A DNA stretch of 64,000 nt from the NCBI RefSeq assembly GCF_002754935.1, contig NZ_CP018092.1, positions 62,001-126,000 on the forward strand. The letters are read 5' to 3'. Each line of letters starts with the position of its first letter. Within the stretch, counting starts at the first letter, position 1. Source of the DNA: Thermostichus lividus PCC 6715. Lineage in GTDB: Bacteria; Cyanobacteriota; Cyanobacteriia; Thermosynechococcales; Thermosynechococcaceae. Shown one piece after another: positions 30,172 to 40,695 of the stretch. The notes beneath the pieces are model-generated. The model worked only from the letters and a program-made list of their open reading frames with translations. It made no database searches and was not told the origin of the DNA. The position numbers were made by a program, and so were the translations under genes.

Positions 30172-30876
30172 ATGTCTCTCCGTCAGCAACAACATCCCCT
30201 CATTCAACGCTTGGCCGATCGCATCGAGCAGATTTGGCAGACTCACCTGCAGCTTGCTCCTTACGAGTTACCCGCAGACCTTGGCTATGTTGAAGGCAAA
30301 CTGGAGGGAGAGCGCCTCGTCATTGAAAACCACTGCTACCAAGCTCCTCCCTTTCGCAAACTGCATTTAGAATTGGCACGGGTGGGGAACACCCTCGATA
30401 TTTTGCACTGCGTGATGTTTCCGCAGCCAACCTATGATCTGCCCATGTTTGGCTGTGACTTAGTGGGAGGGCGTGGGCAAATTAGTGCTGCCATTGTTGA
30501 TCTGTCTCCTGTGACTGGGGAGCTACCCCCTGCCTACACTACTGCCTTGAATGCACTGCCTAAGATAGCCTTTAGCCAGACGCGGGAGCTGCCGCCATGG
30601 GGCTATATTTTTTCGCCATTTTGCCTTTTTATTCGCCCCCAAGGTGCTAGCGAAGAGCAGCAATTTTTAGATCGCATTGGCGACTATCTAGCGCTTCACT
30701 GCCAGCTAAGCCAACAGAGCACCCCCCTCCTCGATCCCCAGCCAGTGATTGCTGGTCAACAGCAATATTGCCAGCAACAACAGCAAAACGACAAAACACG
30801 GCGAGTCCTTGAAAAAGCCTTTGGTCACGACTGGGCGGAGCGGTATATGACCACTGTACTGTTTGATGCACCATAG
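30172..30876 (+). CDS. pcyA: phycocyanobilin:ferredoxin oxidoreductase
   Basis: 234 residues from ATG 30172 ([20 protein letters not shown]); the upstream frame to 30121 lacks family similarity. The active-site region reads [37 protein letters not shown], containing the glutamate, histidine and aspartate used for proton transfer in PcyA. The enzyme reduces biliverdin by four electrons to phycocyanobilin, the chromophore of phycobilisomes, phytochromes and cyanobacteriochromes. It is a marker for the cyanobacterial origin of the DNA. Confidence 0.95.
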   Translation: MSLRQQQHPLIQRLADRIEQIWQTHLQLAPYELPADLGYVEGKLEGERLVIENHCYQAPPFRKLHLELARVGNTLDILHCVMFPQPTYDLPMFGCDLVGGRGQISAAIVDLSPVTGELPPAYTTALNALPKIAFSQTRELPPWGYIFSPFCLFIRPQGASEEQQFLDRIGDYLALHCQLSQQSTPLLDPQPVIAGQQQYCQQQQQNDKTRRVLEKAFGHDWAERYMTTVLFDAP

Positions 30877-31065
30877 CTACCCATACTCTAGTCAAAGGGT
30901 TGTCTGAAGCTTGCTTGCAGGCAAGATCAAATCAGCCTGTGGGTCAAGACTGACCAATTGAAGACTGTTTTTTACGGCAATCAATCAGTTGATGTGGTCA
31001 AGGCACCTAGAATCTAGGGTTCCATTGGCGAACACCCTCTGCTATACTCAGAGATCGCGATGAAT

Positions 31066-31147
31066 GGGTCGGTGCCCGAGTGGTTAATGGGGGCGGACTG
31101 TAAATCCGTTGGCTACGCCTACGCTGGTTCGAATCCAGCCCGGCCCA
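31066..31147 (+). tRNA. trnY: tRNA-Tyr (GTA)
   Basis: 82 bases fold as a long-variable-arm tRNA. The acceptor strands GGGTCGG (31066-31072) and CCGGCCC (31140-31146) pair with one G-T; the anticodon GTA is at 31100-31102; the T arm is GCTGG-TTCGAAT-CCAGC; the discriminator base is A at 31147. CCA is not encoded (ATCA follows), so it is added after transcription. TATACT at about 31043-31048 is a likely -10 box. Its GTA anticodon makes this tRNA a substrate for the tgt product at 4536. Confidence 0.95.
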
Positions 31148-31225
31148 TCAAGACAAAACACCTCATAAGTCCTATAACTATAAAGGGGCTTAAGGATTGA
31201 TCTGCCTCCCTTATTTGGTGTATTT

Positions 31226-31258
31226 GTAGCCAAATCATAGCTGTTTGGCTGCTTTTTT
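31226..31258 (+). terminator. Rho-independent terminator after tRNA-Tyr
   Basis: GTAGCCAAA and TTTGGCTGC form a nine-pair stem with a short loop, followed directly by TTTTTT at 31253-31258. It is about 80 bases beyond the tRNA and also precedes the 3' end of the convergent gene at 31380. Confidence 0.8.
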
Positions 31259-31379
31259 CGCTCTTTTCTTACCAAATTCAACACTCGTGGATAGCTATAT
31301 GTAGTCGTCCTCAAGAATAGAGTGTTGACAGGGCACCATCGCATCTCCACTGTCGGCGCAGTTCTAGAGAGGCAATCGT

Positions 31380-32873
31380 TCACTTCTGGTCGCTAGCTAG
31401 GGACTTGAGGGCTTGCTCCAGTTCCTTTTGGGAGCGGGGCATCCAGTGTTGTCCCCGTAGTCGCCGTAGCATTTCAAGCGCCTCTTCACGGCTTTGGCCG
31501 GTATTTTGCTGATGGCGTTGCCAAAAGTCATCCCACCAGCCGGGAGGTTCCTGCTTACTGCCGGTATATTCTGTGGGTCGCCCTGTATCCCCATCAATAA
31601 CAAGGCTGCCCACATAATCGGCATTACTATAGACCTTGGCGATCTGATCGTGAATGTGGCGCATATCCGCTGCCGAGACAACGCCATTATCGGTAGCTTT
31701 ATAGAATTGCACCGTGACGCGCACGGGGAATCGCGGATCTCGTTCAATGGGTAAATTATCAATTTCTGTAAAGGGACCTTCCACCTTGCCGTGGCTAATG
31801 ACAGCAGCCTCTACATTAGAGCGACTTAGACCGGTAGGGGCAGCCGACTCAAAGACAACAGATGGAGCAGGGAACACGGACATTGGCTGACGGGGGCGTG
31901 GGGTTTGTTTGAGGGGGACTTGAATGAGCATGACCATATTCATACCAGCGGCTTCTGCTTGGGTAGAGGTGATCTCGCTACCACCGCTGATAACGCCAAA
32001 GTCACTGGCGCGCTGTCCCACAAGGCTCGCTCGCTCGCCATTTTTGTTAAAGAAGAGCCGCTGCCCCCACGTCATTCCTGCTTCAAAGGCATCCCGCTTG
32101 TTGTCAATGATAGTGGCACTGGTGCCTTGGCGGGTCACAAGAATGGTTAAAACCGCCGGATTTTTCTCATAGCTTTGGTAGTTAAAGAGGACGGGGTTAA
32201 AGGTGGCTTCTCCTTGAGCGGGAATTGGTAAGAAGCAGGCTTGGGCACTTACGAGGACGTGGCTGTCGCGCGCAGCAAGTAACGAACGCCGGTTCCCAGC
32301 CCAAGAACGGGGGTTGTGCAGGTATTTTCGGAAGTTCCCTAAAAGTTCCTTTAAGCTGACCCGCTCTAGGGGTTTGCCTTTTTCATTCCCCACAAGGATA
32401 AAGAAGCGCTCGAGGGGAATATCCGCAGTGCGATCGCTGAAATTGGGAAAGCGAATCACGGGCATGAGGCTGAGTTCGTAGGTTTTAGTGCGGGGGTTGT
32501 ATTGTTGAATTTGAATGGTCATGTCGCTAATGTTGGGGCCTACCGCAGAGTTCTGATAGCGGCCTGTATCTTCCCATGTCACATCTAGGATGTTGAGGCC
32601 GTACTGCTGTGCTAGGCGTTGAGCCTCAGGATTGTGGATCATGCTGCGGGTTTGCTCAATGACGTGGCGGTAGCGATCGTACTCAATGGGGGTCGTCGTT
32701 GGTGACGGGGGGGTAGAGGCCACGGATGGCGTTGTGTCAATGCCCCAACTGGGTTGACTCTGGGCAGGTTGGATCATAATGGCATCTCCTTGGGGGAGCG
32801 ATCGCCCCGATAAACTGAGTCCTAAACCAAAAACAGCCGCAAGGGCAAGGCTAAGCTTGAGTGGCGCAGACAT
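31380..32873 (-). CDS. secreted protein of unknown function
   Basis: 497 residues from ATG 32871-32873, which has AGGA eight bases upstream; an in-frame ATG three codons earlier is the alternative. MSAPLKLSLALAAVFGLGLSLSG is a signal peptide or anchor. The rest is rich in proline and glutamine near the N-terminus, then beta-rich without cysteine motifs or repeats. Segments such as QQYNPRTKTYELSLMPVIRFPNFSDRTADIPLERFFILVGNEKG look well structured. I do not recognise the family. It stands alone between the tRNA terminator and a divergent FAD enzyme. Confidence 0.6.
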   Translation of the reverse strand: MSAPLKLSLALAAVFGLGLSLSGRSLPQGDAIMIQPAQSQPSWGIDTTPSVASTPPSPTTTPIEYDRYRHVIEQTRSMIHNPEAQRLAQQYGLNILDVTWEDTGRYQNSAVGPNISDMTIQIQQYNPRTKTYELSLMPVIRFPNFSDRTADIPLERFFILVGNEKGKPLERVSLKELLGNFRKYLHNPRSWAGNRRSLLAARDSHVLVSAQACFLPIPAQGEATFNPVLFNYQSYEKNPAVLTILVTRQGTSATIIDNKRDAFEAGMTWGQRLFFNKNGERASLVGQRASDFGVISGGSEITSTQAEAAGMNMVMLIQVPLKQTPRPRQPMSVFPAPSVVFESAAPTGLSRSNVEAAVISHGKVEGPFTEIDNLPIERDPRFPVRVTVQFYKATDNGVVSAADMRHIHDQIAKVYSNADYVGSLVIDGDTGRPTEYTGSKQEPPGWWDDFWQRHQQNTGQSREEALEMLRRLRGQHWMPRSQKELEQALKSLASDQK

Positions 32874-32972
32874 AGGGCACATCCTGAGGGTAGGCTACTG
32901 TCTAGCCTAGACAAGGTATCGCAGCATAGGATGGTGGTTTCACTTTTTGCAACATCACAGGTAGATCACGAT

Positions 32973-34718
32973 ATGCAAACTGAGGTTCTGGTGGTGGGAG
33001 GGGGCACAGGGGGAGTTGCTGCTGCTTTAACCGCTGCTCGTTGTGGTGCTAAAACCCTGTTGGTAAGCGAAGAGCCATGGTTAGGGGGTATGCTCACCAG
33101 TGCTGGGGTGCCTGCGCCTGACGGCAATGAGCTATTGGCATGGCAAACGGGGGTGTGGGGACGGTTCCTGCGGGCGATCGCCCAACGACAATCCCATGGC
33201 TTAGATCATGCGTGGGTGAGCTTTTTTACGTTTGAGCCTAAAGTGGCTGCTGCCATATTCCATGATTGGGTGACGGCCAGCCCCAACTTAACGTGGATGG
33301 CCGGTCACACTCCCCAAGCGGTTTTGCGTCGGGGCGATCGCATCACCGGGGTAGAATTTAGTGCCTTTACCGTCTATGCAGAGATTACGATCGATGCCAC
33401 GGAACTAGGGGATCTGCTGCCCTTGGGAGAGATTCCCCACCGTTGGGGGTGGGAGTGGCAGCCAGAGACCGGTGAACCCTCGGCACCCCCTGCCCCGAAT
33501 GCGCTGACCACAACCTATCCTGTGCAAGCCCCCACGTGGGTAGTGATGTTGCGAGATTACGGCAGTGGTGAAACAGCGCCAGAGATTCCGCCGTCTCCCC
33601 TGTGGGATGATCATAAGTTTGAGGGAGCATGGCAGGGGTACGATCCAGAGCACTTCTTGAACTATGGCCGCCTGCCGGGCGATCGCTTCATGCTCAATTG
33701 GCCGCAGCAGGGGAATGACTATGGGGTGAACCTAGGGCGATTAGTGCAGTCTGCCACTGCTAAGCAAGAATTTCTGCAAGAAGCCCGCTGGCACAGCCAA
33801 GATTTTGCCTGCTACATACAACGCCACTTGGGTCGCCGTTATGGTCTTGCCGAGGATACCTTTCCCGTCCTACCAAACCAGCTTGGTGGGGGAGCCTATG
33901 CCTTGCATCCCTACTACCGTGAAAGCCGCCGCCTGATTGGCCTAACCACCGTGCAAGAGCAAGACATTTTGCCAGTGGCGGGGGGCATCGTAGCCCCAGC
34001 TCCGAGCACCGTAACAGGGCGCTATACAGGGGTGGCGATCGGGAATTATGCCAACGATCATCATTATCCGGGACACAACTTTGCCCTTGCGACCAAATCC
34101 ATTCGCTGGGGCGGGCGCTGGACCGGTACACCTTTTATGATTCCCTACACCTGTCTGATTCCCAAGGACATCGACGGCTTCTTAGTAGCTGAAAAGAATA
34201 TCTCGGTGACCCACATTGCCAATGGGGCAACCCGACTGCAACCCGTTGTAATGGCGATTGGTCAGGCGGCAGGTTGGCTGGCCGCTACTGCCGTTCAGCA
34301 ACACCGACAGCCTCGGGATCTGGTTGATAGCTTAGATCTTATACCCCTCATTACTGAGCATCGGCAGGCGATTTTTCCGTTTTTCAACCTCCACCCCGAT
34401 CACCCAGAATGGGAAGACTGGCAATGCCACACCCTCCGCACCTTTGAGGCCACACGTCCCTTGAGCGGCTACGCCCCCTTGCAAACCCCCGCACCAGACC
34501 CCTCCCCTGAGGGCTTGGTCTCTGTTTGTGGTGAGTTCCAAAAACTAGGGGACCAGCAATACCAACTTCTTGAGGGCGATCGCCAGTGGCCGTTGGTCAC
34601 CCTGCGCTCAACGATCAATGACCGTCTGCACGAGTGTGTAAGCGGTCAGCAGGTACACATTATGGGGGTTGTCAATCCCTATGCACCATGGATTCGCGTT
34701 GAGATTCTTGACAGCTAA
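32973..34718 (+). CDS. FAD-dependent oxidoreductase
   Basis: 581 residues from ATG 32973; an ATG at 32931 would add 14 residues. The N-terminal Rossmann motif EVLVVGGGTGGVAAAL and a second FAD contact near the C-terminal side (IANGATRLQPVVMAIGQAAG) place it in the FAD_oxidored group of flavoproteins related to fumarate reductase and xanthan lyase-type proteins. The last 100 residues form a small extra domain. The substrate is unknown. A sugar kinase gene follows 97 bases later on the same strand. Confidence 0.75.
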   Translation: MQTEVLVVGGGTGGVAAALTAARCGAKTLLVSEEPWLGGMLTSAGVPAPDGNELLAWQTGVWGRFLRAIAQRQSHGLDHAWVSFFTFEPKVAAAIFHDWVTASPNLTWMAGHTPQAVLRRGDRITGVEFSAFTVYAEITIDATELGDLLPLGEIPHRWGWEWQPETGEPSAPPAPNALTTTYPVQAPTWVVMLRDYGSGETAPEIPPSPLWDDHKFEGAWQGYDPEHFLNYGRLPGDRFMLNWPQQGNDYGVNLGRLVQSATAKQEFLQEARWHSQDFACYIQRHLGRRYGLAEDTFPVLPNQLGGGAYALHPYYRESRRLIGLTTVQEQDILPVAGGIVAPAPSTVTGRYTGVAIGNYANDHHYPGHNFALATKSIRWGGRWTGTPFMIPYTCLIPKDIDGFLVAEKNISVTHIANGATRLQPVVMAIGQAAGWLAATAVQQHRQPRDLVDSLDLIPLITEHRQAIFPFFNLHPDHPEWEDWQCHTLRTFEATRPLSGYAPLQTPAPDPSPEGLVSVCGEFQKLGDQQYQLLEGDRQWPLVTLRSTINDRLHECVSGQQVHIMGVVNPYAPWIRVEILDS

Positions 34719-34815
34719 AATAGCCGTGGCGGTTGGCAGCTGCTCCATGCCTTAAGCAAATAGTGTTATGACACCCTTTGGTACAATGACATCGCCAGTC
34801 TCTTGAAACCTTGGC

Positions 34816-36111
34816 ATGACCATCACCGCCCTTGGAATTGATTTTGGTACCTCCGGTGCCCGGGCGATCGCCCTCAACGCCAAGGGTGAGATACTTGCCA
34901 GCACTCGCCGCACCTTAGCCCAGCCAGATAATCCTCAAGAATGGGCGGCAACCCTGTGGGAGTTAATTCAGGAGATTCCCCTTAAAGTACGGCAACAGAT
35001 CCAGCGCATTGCCATTGATGGCACTTCTGCCACGGTCTTATTGTGCAATCCTGACGGTGACCCCATTTCCCCCGCTCTTCTCTACAACGATGATCGTGCT
35101 CAAGAGTCCCTCAAGGTATTAGCAGGCATCGCGCCAGCCAATCATCTCGTCCTCAGTGCCACTAGTAGTCTTGTGAAACTGCTGTGGTTATGGGAGCACT
35201 ACCCCACAGCAGGCGGTTATTTCTTGCACCAAGCAGACTGGCTAGCCTTTTTGCTCCACGGCCAACTGGGTATATCGGATTGGCACAATGCCCTCAAATT
35301 GGGGTATGACCCCGCTGCCGAGACCTATCCTGACTGGTTTTATCATCCCATCCTTGCCCCTTTGCAACCGTTGCTCCCTAAGGTTGTTGCCCCTGGAACA
35401 GTCATCGGCACTCCAACAAGGATAGCGCAATCGTTGGGACTGTCGTCAGAGTGCCAAATTTGTGCAGGCACCACTGATAGTATTGCTGCCTTTTTGGCCA
35501 GTGGTGCCCATCACGTGGGGGATGCGGTAACGTCCTTAGGCTCAACCCTAGTGCTGAAACTTCTGAGTAACCGTCCTGTGCAGGATCGGGCAGCAGGAAT
35601 CTACAGTCATCGCCTTGGCGATCTCTGGTTGGTGGGGGGTGCCTCTAACTGCGGTGCAGCAATTCTGGGACAATTTTTTACCCCTACAGAACTAGAGCAT
35701 CTCAGTCGCCACATCAACCCTCAGCAGCCTACGGGGTTAGACTATTATCCCCTCCTCAGGCGAGGAGAGCGTTTTCCCGTTAATGATCCGCACCTTGAGC
35801 CGCGTTTAGAACCACGACCTGCTGAACCCCATTTGTTTTTGCAAGGACTTCTAGAAAGCCTCAGCCGCATTGAACAACAGGGCTATCAGCGATTACAAAC
35901 CCTTGGTGCGTCACCACTGCAACGGGTTTGGACAGCAGGGGGAGGTGCCCATAATCCAGCATGGCTAGCCATTCGTCAACAATTTTTGGGGGTGCCCGTG
36001 GCCATTTCGCCGCAAACAGAGGCGGCCTACGGTGCTGCACTCCTTGCCTGTGGCTCAACCAACTCCTTACAAAATCGACAACAAAGCTACCCTTTTACAA
36101 GCGGCTGCTGA
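34816..36111 (+). CDS. FGGY-family carbohydrate kinase (xylulose/ribulose kinase-like)
   Basis: 431 residues from ATG 34816. The ATPase fold motifs are ALGIDFGTSGARAIAL (phosphate 1) and TAGGGAHNPAWLAIRQQFLGVPV (adenosine), with the catalytic aspartate probably in LYNDDRAQ or AGTTDSIAAF. It is shorter than xylulokinase (about 480-500) and resembles the cyanobacterial/plant kinases reported to prefer D-ribulose, so phosphorylation of a free ketopentose is likely. This would return sugars to the Calvin/pentose phosphate route. Substrate assignment is inference. Confidence 0.75.
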   Translation: MTITALGIDFGTSGARAIALNAKGEILASTRRTLAQPDNPQEWAATLWELIQEIPLKVRQQIQRIAIDGTSATVLLCNPDGDPISPALLYNDDRAQESLKVLAGIAPANHLVLSATSSLVKLLWLWEHYPTAGGYFLHQADWLAFLLHGQLGISDWHNALKLGYDPAAETYPDWFYHPILAPLQPLLPKVVAPGTVIGTPTRIAQSLGLSSECQICAGTTDSIAAFLASGAHHVGDAVTSLGSTLVLKLLSNRPVQDRAAGIYSHRLGDLWLVGGASNCGAAILGQFFTPTELEHLSRHINPQQPTGLDYYPLLRRGERFPVNDPHLEPRLEPRPAEPHLFLQGLLESLSRIEQQGYQRLQTLGASPLQRVWTAGGGAHNPAWLAIRQQFLGVPVAISPQTEAAYGAALLACGSTNSLQNRQQSYPFTSGC

Positions 36112-36173
36112 GCACACATTACTGGTTTTCAACGCTCTATGTGTAGCAGCTATTTGGAGAATTCGTATTATAT

Positions 36174-36224
36174 CCCCATAGCTAAAGCTAGGGGCTTGAC
36201 GGCGCTTTTTCGGTAGAATAGAGT
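36174..36224 (+). promoter_or_regulatory. hairpin and candidate promoter upstream of proS
   Basis: CCCCATAGCTAAAGCTAGGGG (36174-36194) is a hairpin with one bulged A; its AGCTAAAGC core matches the end hairpin of the 222-bp element. Directly after it TTGACG (36196-36201) and TAGAGT (36219-36224) are spaced by 17 bases and make a plausible promoter for proS, whose ATG is 25 bases further on. The hairpin may be a leftover IS605-type end, or a terminator of the preceding kinase gene without a T run. Confidence 0.45.
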
Positions 36225-36249
36225 CTCTGTGCTGTATCAGTAGCGATCC

Positions 36250-38049
36250 ATGCGCCTGTCGCAAATGCTTTTTGTCACCTTGCGGGATAACCCTGCGGAA
36301 GCGGAAATTCCCAGCCACAGGCTATTGCTGCGGGCTGGCTATATTCGCCGCATTGCCAGTGGGGTGTATAGCTACTTACCCCTGATGTGGCGGGTGCTCC
36401 AGAAGGTGAGTGCCATTGTACGCTCCGAAATGGATCGCAGTGGTGCCCTTGAGTGCCTGCTGCCGCAATTGCAGCCCGCTGAGCTATGGCAGGAATCTGG
36501 CCGTTGGGATACCTACACCCAAGCAGAAGGCATTATGTTTGCCCTCACGGATCGGGCAGAGCGGCAGTTGGGGCTAGGCCCAACCCATGAAGAGGTCATT
36601 ACCACCCTTGCTAAGGATCTGATTCGTTCCTACCGGCAGTTACCGGTGCACCTGTATCAAATTCAAACTAAGTTCCGCGATGAAATTCGCCCCCGGTTTG
36701 GCCTGTTGCGGGGACGGGAATTCATCATGAAGGATGGCTACTCCTTCCATGCTGATGTGGCCAGCCTTCAGGACACCTATCAGGTGATGTACGACACCTA
36801 CAGTCGTATCCTCAGCCGTTGCGGTCTTACTTTTCGGGCAGTTGAGGCAGATTCGGGGGCAATTGGCGGCTCTGGCTCCCATGAATTTATGGTGCTAGCC
36901 GATGCGGGTGAAGATGAAGTGCTCTATACCGCCGATGGTGAGTATGCTGCCAATGTAGAAAAGGCGGTGTCTGTGCCGCCAGCGGCTGTACCTAGCCCCT
37001 ATAGGAAAATGGAAACCCTCAGCACCCCCAATGCAACCACCATTGAGGCATTAGTGGCGCAACTGGGCTGTGATCCGACCCAGATTGTCAAAACGGTTCT
37101 CTATCGTGCTGGGTTTGATAATGGTTGCTGCGGCTTAGTATTGGTGAGCATTCGTGGCGATCAAGAGGTGAATGCGGTGAAGCTTCAGAATGTGCTGACG
37201 GGTTTAGCTGCCAACTATGGAGCCAGTAAACTGTTGGATCTGAGGGTGGCCGACGCTGAAACCGCGCAGGAGTGGGCAGCACAACCCTTACCCTTTGGTT
37301 ATATTGGGCCTGATCTGCCGGATACGTATCTAAAAACCACGGCCAACCTCATTCCCCAATTTATTCGAATTGCCGATACAACGGTGGCCGAGCTGAAGCG
37401 GTTTGTCACGGGGGCGAATAAGGCAGAGCACCATCGGGTTGGGGTGAACTGGGGCAACACCTGTGCCCTGCCAGCGTTAGTGGTGGATGTGCGCAAGGCG
37501 CAAGCGGGCGATCGCGCCTGTCATGATCCAACGCAGTACTTAGAAACTGCCCGTGGGATTGAAATTGGCCATATCTTTCAACTGGGCACTAAGTACTCCC
37601 AAGCTATGCAGGCTACCTATACCAATGAGCAGGGGGAGGAGGTGCCCTTAGTGATGGGGTGCTATGGCATTGGTGTCTCCCGCTTAGCCCAAGCTGCTGT
37701 GGAGCAGCACCACGATGCCAACGGGATTATCTGGCCGTTGGCGATCGCCCCTTATCAGGTCATTATTGTTGTCCCCAACATCACCGATCCCACTCAGATG
37801 CACTTGGCCACTGAACTCTACACCAAGCTGCAAACAGTCGGAATTGAGGTGCTGCTAGATGATCGCGATGAGCGTGCTGGGGTCAAATTCAAAGATGCGG
37901 ATCTCATTGGAATCCCCTATCGGGTGGTAACGGGGCGCACGAGTGCCAAAGGGGAGGTGGAATTAGTAGAGCGCGCTACGGGCAAAACCGTGACTCTCTC
38001 TGTGAGCGAGGCGATCGCCTATCTGCAACAGCAAGTAGATCAGCTTTGA
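36250..38049 (+). CDS. proS: prolyl-tRNA synthetase, bacterial type
   Basis: 599 residues from ATG 36250. Class II motifs are clear: [16 protein letters not shown] (motif 1 region), [26 protein letters not shown] (motif 2, about 137-162) and [11 protein letters not shown] (motif 3, about 473-483). Between motifs 2 and 3 lies the YbaK-like editing insertion (about 230-400) typical of bacterial ProRS, and a C-terminal anticodon-binding domain ([14 protein letters not shown]). It charges tRNA-Pro and removes Ala-tRNA-Pro. fumC follows 21 bases later. Confidence 0.96.
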   Translation: MRLSQMLFVTLRDNPAEAEIPSHRLLLRAGYIRRIASGVYSYLPLMWRVLQKVSAIVRSEMDRSGALECLLPQLQPAELWQESGRWDTYTQAEGIMFALTDRAERQLGLGPTHEEVITTLAKDLIRSYRQLPVHLYQIQTKFRDEIRPRFGLLRGREFIMKDGYSFHADVASLQDTYQVMYDTYSRILSRCGLTFRAVEADSGAIGGSGSHEFMVLADAGEDEVLYTADGEYAANVEKAVSVPPAAVPSPYRKMETLSTPNATTIEALVAQLGCDPTQIVKTVLYRAGFDNGCCGLVLVSIRGDQEVNAVKLQNVLTGLAANYGASKLLDLRVADAETAQEWAAQPLPFGYIGPDLPDTYLKTTANLIPQFIRIADTTVAELKRFVTGANKAEHHRVGVNWGNTCALPALVVDVRKAQAGDRACHDPTQYLETARGIEIGHIFQLGTKYSQAMQATYTNEQGEEVPLVMGCYGIGVSRLAQAAVEQHHDANGIIWPLAIAPYQVIIVVPNITDPTQMHLATELYTKLQTVGIEVLLDDRDERAGVKFKDADLIGIPYRVVTGRTSAKGEVELVERATGKTVTLSVSEAIAYLQQQVDQL

Positions 38050-38070
38050 CATTCCCTTAAAAGATGGATC

Positions 38071-39474
38071 ATGGCTCCTGCAACCCGCACCGAATCCGAT
38101 TCCCTAGGTACGATTGAGGTTCCCGCTGACTGTTATTGGGGCGCCCAGACGGCACGATCCCTAAAATACTTTCCCATTGGCGGCCTAAAAATGCCCCTTG
38201 CGGTCATTTATGCCATGGCACGGCTGAAGCAAGCAGCGGCGATCGCCAACCGGGATCTAGGTGTTCTGGCGCCGGAGAAAGCGGCGTGGATCTGTCAAGC
38301 AGCAGCGGAAATCATTGACGGTCGTTGGGATAATCAGTTTCCGCTATCGATTTGGCAGACCGGCAGTGGCACGCAAACCAATATGAATGTCAATGAGGTC
38401 ATTGCCAACCGTGCCATTGAGTTAGCGGGAGGCACAAAGGGAACCAAAACCCCCATTCACCCTAATGATCACGTTAACTGTAGTCAGTCCTCGAATGATA
38501 CGTTTCCCACCGCAATGCACATCGCCACTGTCTTAGAGGTACAGGAGCGGCTGCTGCCCATGCTGCAAAACATGCTGGCGGCTCTGGAGGAAAAAACCGC
38601 TGCGTTTGCCAACATTATTAAAATTGGGCGCACTCACCTGATGGATGCGGTGCCCCTCACCCTTGGTCAAGAGTTTTCGGGGTATGCTAGCCAGTTGGCG
38701 GCCTGTCAACACCACTTGCAGTACTGCCTCCAGCACCTTTATCCCCTAGCCATTGGCGGTACCGCCGTCGGCACCGGCTTAAATGCCCCCCCCGGCTTTG
38801 GCGATCGCGTTGCTCAAGAGTTAGCCCGGATGACCGGCTATCCCTTCTGTGTTGCCGAAAATCGCTTTGCGGCCTTGGCGGCTCACGATCCCCTAGTGCT
38901 GTTGAGTGGTGCCCTCAAAACGCTGGCGGTGGCCTTGATGAAAATGGCCAATGATATTCGCTGGTTAGGGTCGGGTCCTCGCTGTGGGTTGGGGGAATTA
39001 ATCTTGCCCGCCAATGAACCCGGCTCATCGATTATGCCTGGCAAGGTGAACCCGACCCAGTGCGAAGCCTTGACCATGGTGTGTGTGCAGGTGATGGGCA
39101 ATGATGCGGCCATTGGTATGGCTGGTAGTCAGGGCAACTTTGAACTCAATGTGTTTAAGCCCCTCATCATCCACAATGTACTGTGCTCCATTGAACTCCT
39201 CAGCGATGCGGGGTCTGCCTTTACGGACTTTTGTTTGCGGGGGCTACAGCCGAATCACCCCCAAATTCAGACGCATTTAGAGCGATCCTTGATGCTCGTG
39301 ACCGCCTTGAACCCCCGTATTGGTTACGACAAGGCGGCAGCCGTGGCTAAAAAAGCCTATAGCGAGCAGAAAACCCTCAAGGAGGCTGCCGTAGAGCTGG
39401 GCTACCTCACCCCAGAGGAGTTTGATCAGTGGGTGCGTCCAGAGGACATGCTTGGCGAAAGCGCCGACAGTTGA
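38071..39474 (+). CDS. fumC: class II fumarate hydratase
   Basis: 467 residues from ATG 38071. Signature [13 protein letters not shown] (about 323-335) plus [13 protein letters not shown] (about 99-111) and the catalytic-site [20 protein letters not shown]. The homotetramer interconverts fumarate and malate, an important step in cyanobacteria because fumarate is released by purine and arginine synthesis. Its last 49 bases overlap the end of the convergent dihydroorotase-like gene. Confidence 0.96.
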   Translation: MAPATRTESDSLGTIEVPADCYWGAQTARSLKYFPIGGLKMPLAVIYAMARLKQAAAIANRDLGVLAPEKAAWICQAAAEIIDGRWDNQFPLSIWQTGSGTQTNMNVNEVIANRAIELAGGTKGTKTPIHPNDHVNCSQSSNDTFPTAMHIATVLEVQERLLPMLQNMLAALEEKTAAFANIIKIGRTHLMDAVPLTLGQEFSGYASQLAACQHHLQYCLQHLYPLAIGGTAVGTGLNAPPGFGDRVAQELARMTGYPFCVAENRFAALAAHDPLVLLSGALKTLAVALMKMANDIRWLGSGPRCGLGELILPANEPGSSIMPGKVNPTQCEALTMVCVQVMGNDAAIGMAGSQGNFELNVFKPLIIHNVLCSIELLSDAGSAFTDFCLRGLQPNHPQIQTHLERSLMLVTALNPRIGYDKAAAVAKKAYSEQKTLKEAAVELGYLTPEEFDQWVRPEDMLGESADS

Positions 39475-40691
39475 CCCCGTAGGGTGCGCTGCCAGTAGGG
39501 GGTATTGTGGCAGCGCGATCGCAGGCTTTGGGCATTTACCGTCCATGCTGCCGTCGGATCAAACAGGATAACGTTGCGGCTAGGGGGCTGCAACTGCGGG
39601 GGGGCAAGGCCAAGAATGCGGGCAGGCGCGGTACTGATGGCGTGCCAGAGGTCAACCGCCGTGAGGTGCCCAGGGGCGACTAATCCCTGCCAGAGGGCGG
39701 GCAAGGCCAACTCCAGACCAATTGCCCCCGGGAGGGCTTCGGCAAAGGAGATCATTTTTTCCTCGTAAAGGAGGGGGGTGTGGTCAATGGCGATCGCCTC
39801 AATCACGCCTGTTTTGACCCCCTCAATTAAGGACTGGCGATCCGTAGGGGTTCCGAGGGGTGGCTCAAGGCGCAGGTTTGGATCGTAGGTGGCCAAGTCC
39901 CCAGTGTCAAACAGTAGATGCAACCAACAAACGCTGGCGGTAACAGTCTCCGGCTTAGCCTGCGTTAAGATTTCAACACTGCGAGCGGTGGAGAGGCGCA
40001 TCAGATGAATAGGGGTCGTGACGGTGCGCCCTAGCTCCAAAATTGCCAGTAGGGGAATGGTTTCACAGCAGATTAGTTGCTCTGCCAGACCCAAGCGCAG
40101 GGCGTCTAAACTCTCGCGGGCAACGCCATGGGCCGCCAAGGTTGCGTCAAACGGCCAAAGCGCCACACATTTCTGGATAGGTTGCAAATAGGTGAGAGCG
40201 CGCTGCAATAATGGCCAATTGACGAGGCCGGAGTCATCGCAAAACCCCACTACGCCGGCTGCGGCCAGTTCCGCTAGATTGCTAAGAGCCTTGCCTGCAC
40301 CCCCTTGGCTGAGAGCCGCCCACACCCGCACCTGCGTCCAACTCTCTGCGGGCAAATCGTGCTGGATTGAGTTCCACACCGCTGGATCATCAATGACGGG
40401 TTGGGTAGTAGGCAAAAGAGTCAGGTGCTGCACCCCCCCCGCCGCCGCAGCAGCAAGCAGAGAGGTTAGGCTTTCGCGCGCTTCGTACCCTGGTTGGCCG
40501 CTGTGGCTGTAGAGATCTACTAAAGGGGGTGCCAAAATTAACTGCTCAGCAGGGACCCGCTCGCTCTCAGGGGGAATGTCCGCTGGGGCGATCGCCACCA
40601 GTTCATCGCCCCTAAAGAGCACATCCGCACGGTAATCTGCGCGGTTGAGCGGATCCACCACCCGCACCTGTTGCAGCAGTCGCCATGCCAT
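39426..40691 (-). CDS. dihydroorotase-like protein lacking key metal ligands
   Basis: 421 residues, full length for type I dihydroorotase. The overall pattern (an [14 protein letters not shown] start of the barrel, [36 protein letters not shown]) follows the family. However, the metal-binding HxH near residue 60 reads YSH, the usual AHCED histidine segment reads ALWPFD, and the HVST histidine is replaced by MRLST. The aspartates in CDDSG and AIDHTP remain. It is probably a catalytically dead PyrC-prime-type partner of aspartate carbamoyltransferase, with a true dihydroorotase elsewhere. Its end overlaps fumC by 49 bases. Confidence 0.8.
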   Translation of the reverse strand: MAWRLLQQVRVVDPLNRADYRADVLFRGDELVAIAPADIPPESERVPAEQLILAPPLVDLYSHSGQPGYEARESLTSLLAAAAAGGVQHLTLLPTTQPVIDDPAVWNSIQHDLPAESWTQVRVWAALSQGGAGKALSNLAELAAAGVVGFCDDSGLVNWPLLQRALTYLQPIQKCVALWPFDATLAAHGVARESLDALRLGLAEQLICCETIPLLAILELGRTVTTPIHLMRLSTARSVEILTQAKPETVTASVCWLHLLFDTGDLATYDPNLRLEPPLGTPTDRQSLIEGVKTGVIEAIAIDHTPLLYEEKMISFAEALPGAIGLELALPALWQGLVAPGHLTAVDLWHAISTAPARILGLAPPQLQPPSRNVILFDPTAAWTVNAQSLRSRCHNTPYWQRTLRGQLSALSPSMSSGRTH

Positions 40692-40695
40692 GGCT

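Noticed and set aside
31084-31383. 99-codon frame on the minus strand ending in a WIRTS-like segment
   Set aside because: It is the antisense reading of tRNA-Tyr and its terminator; such frames over tRNAs are a known source of false proteins.
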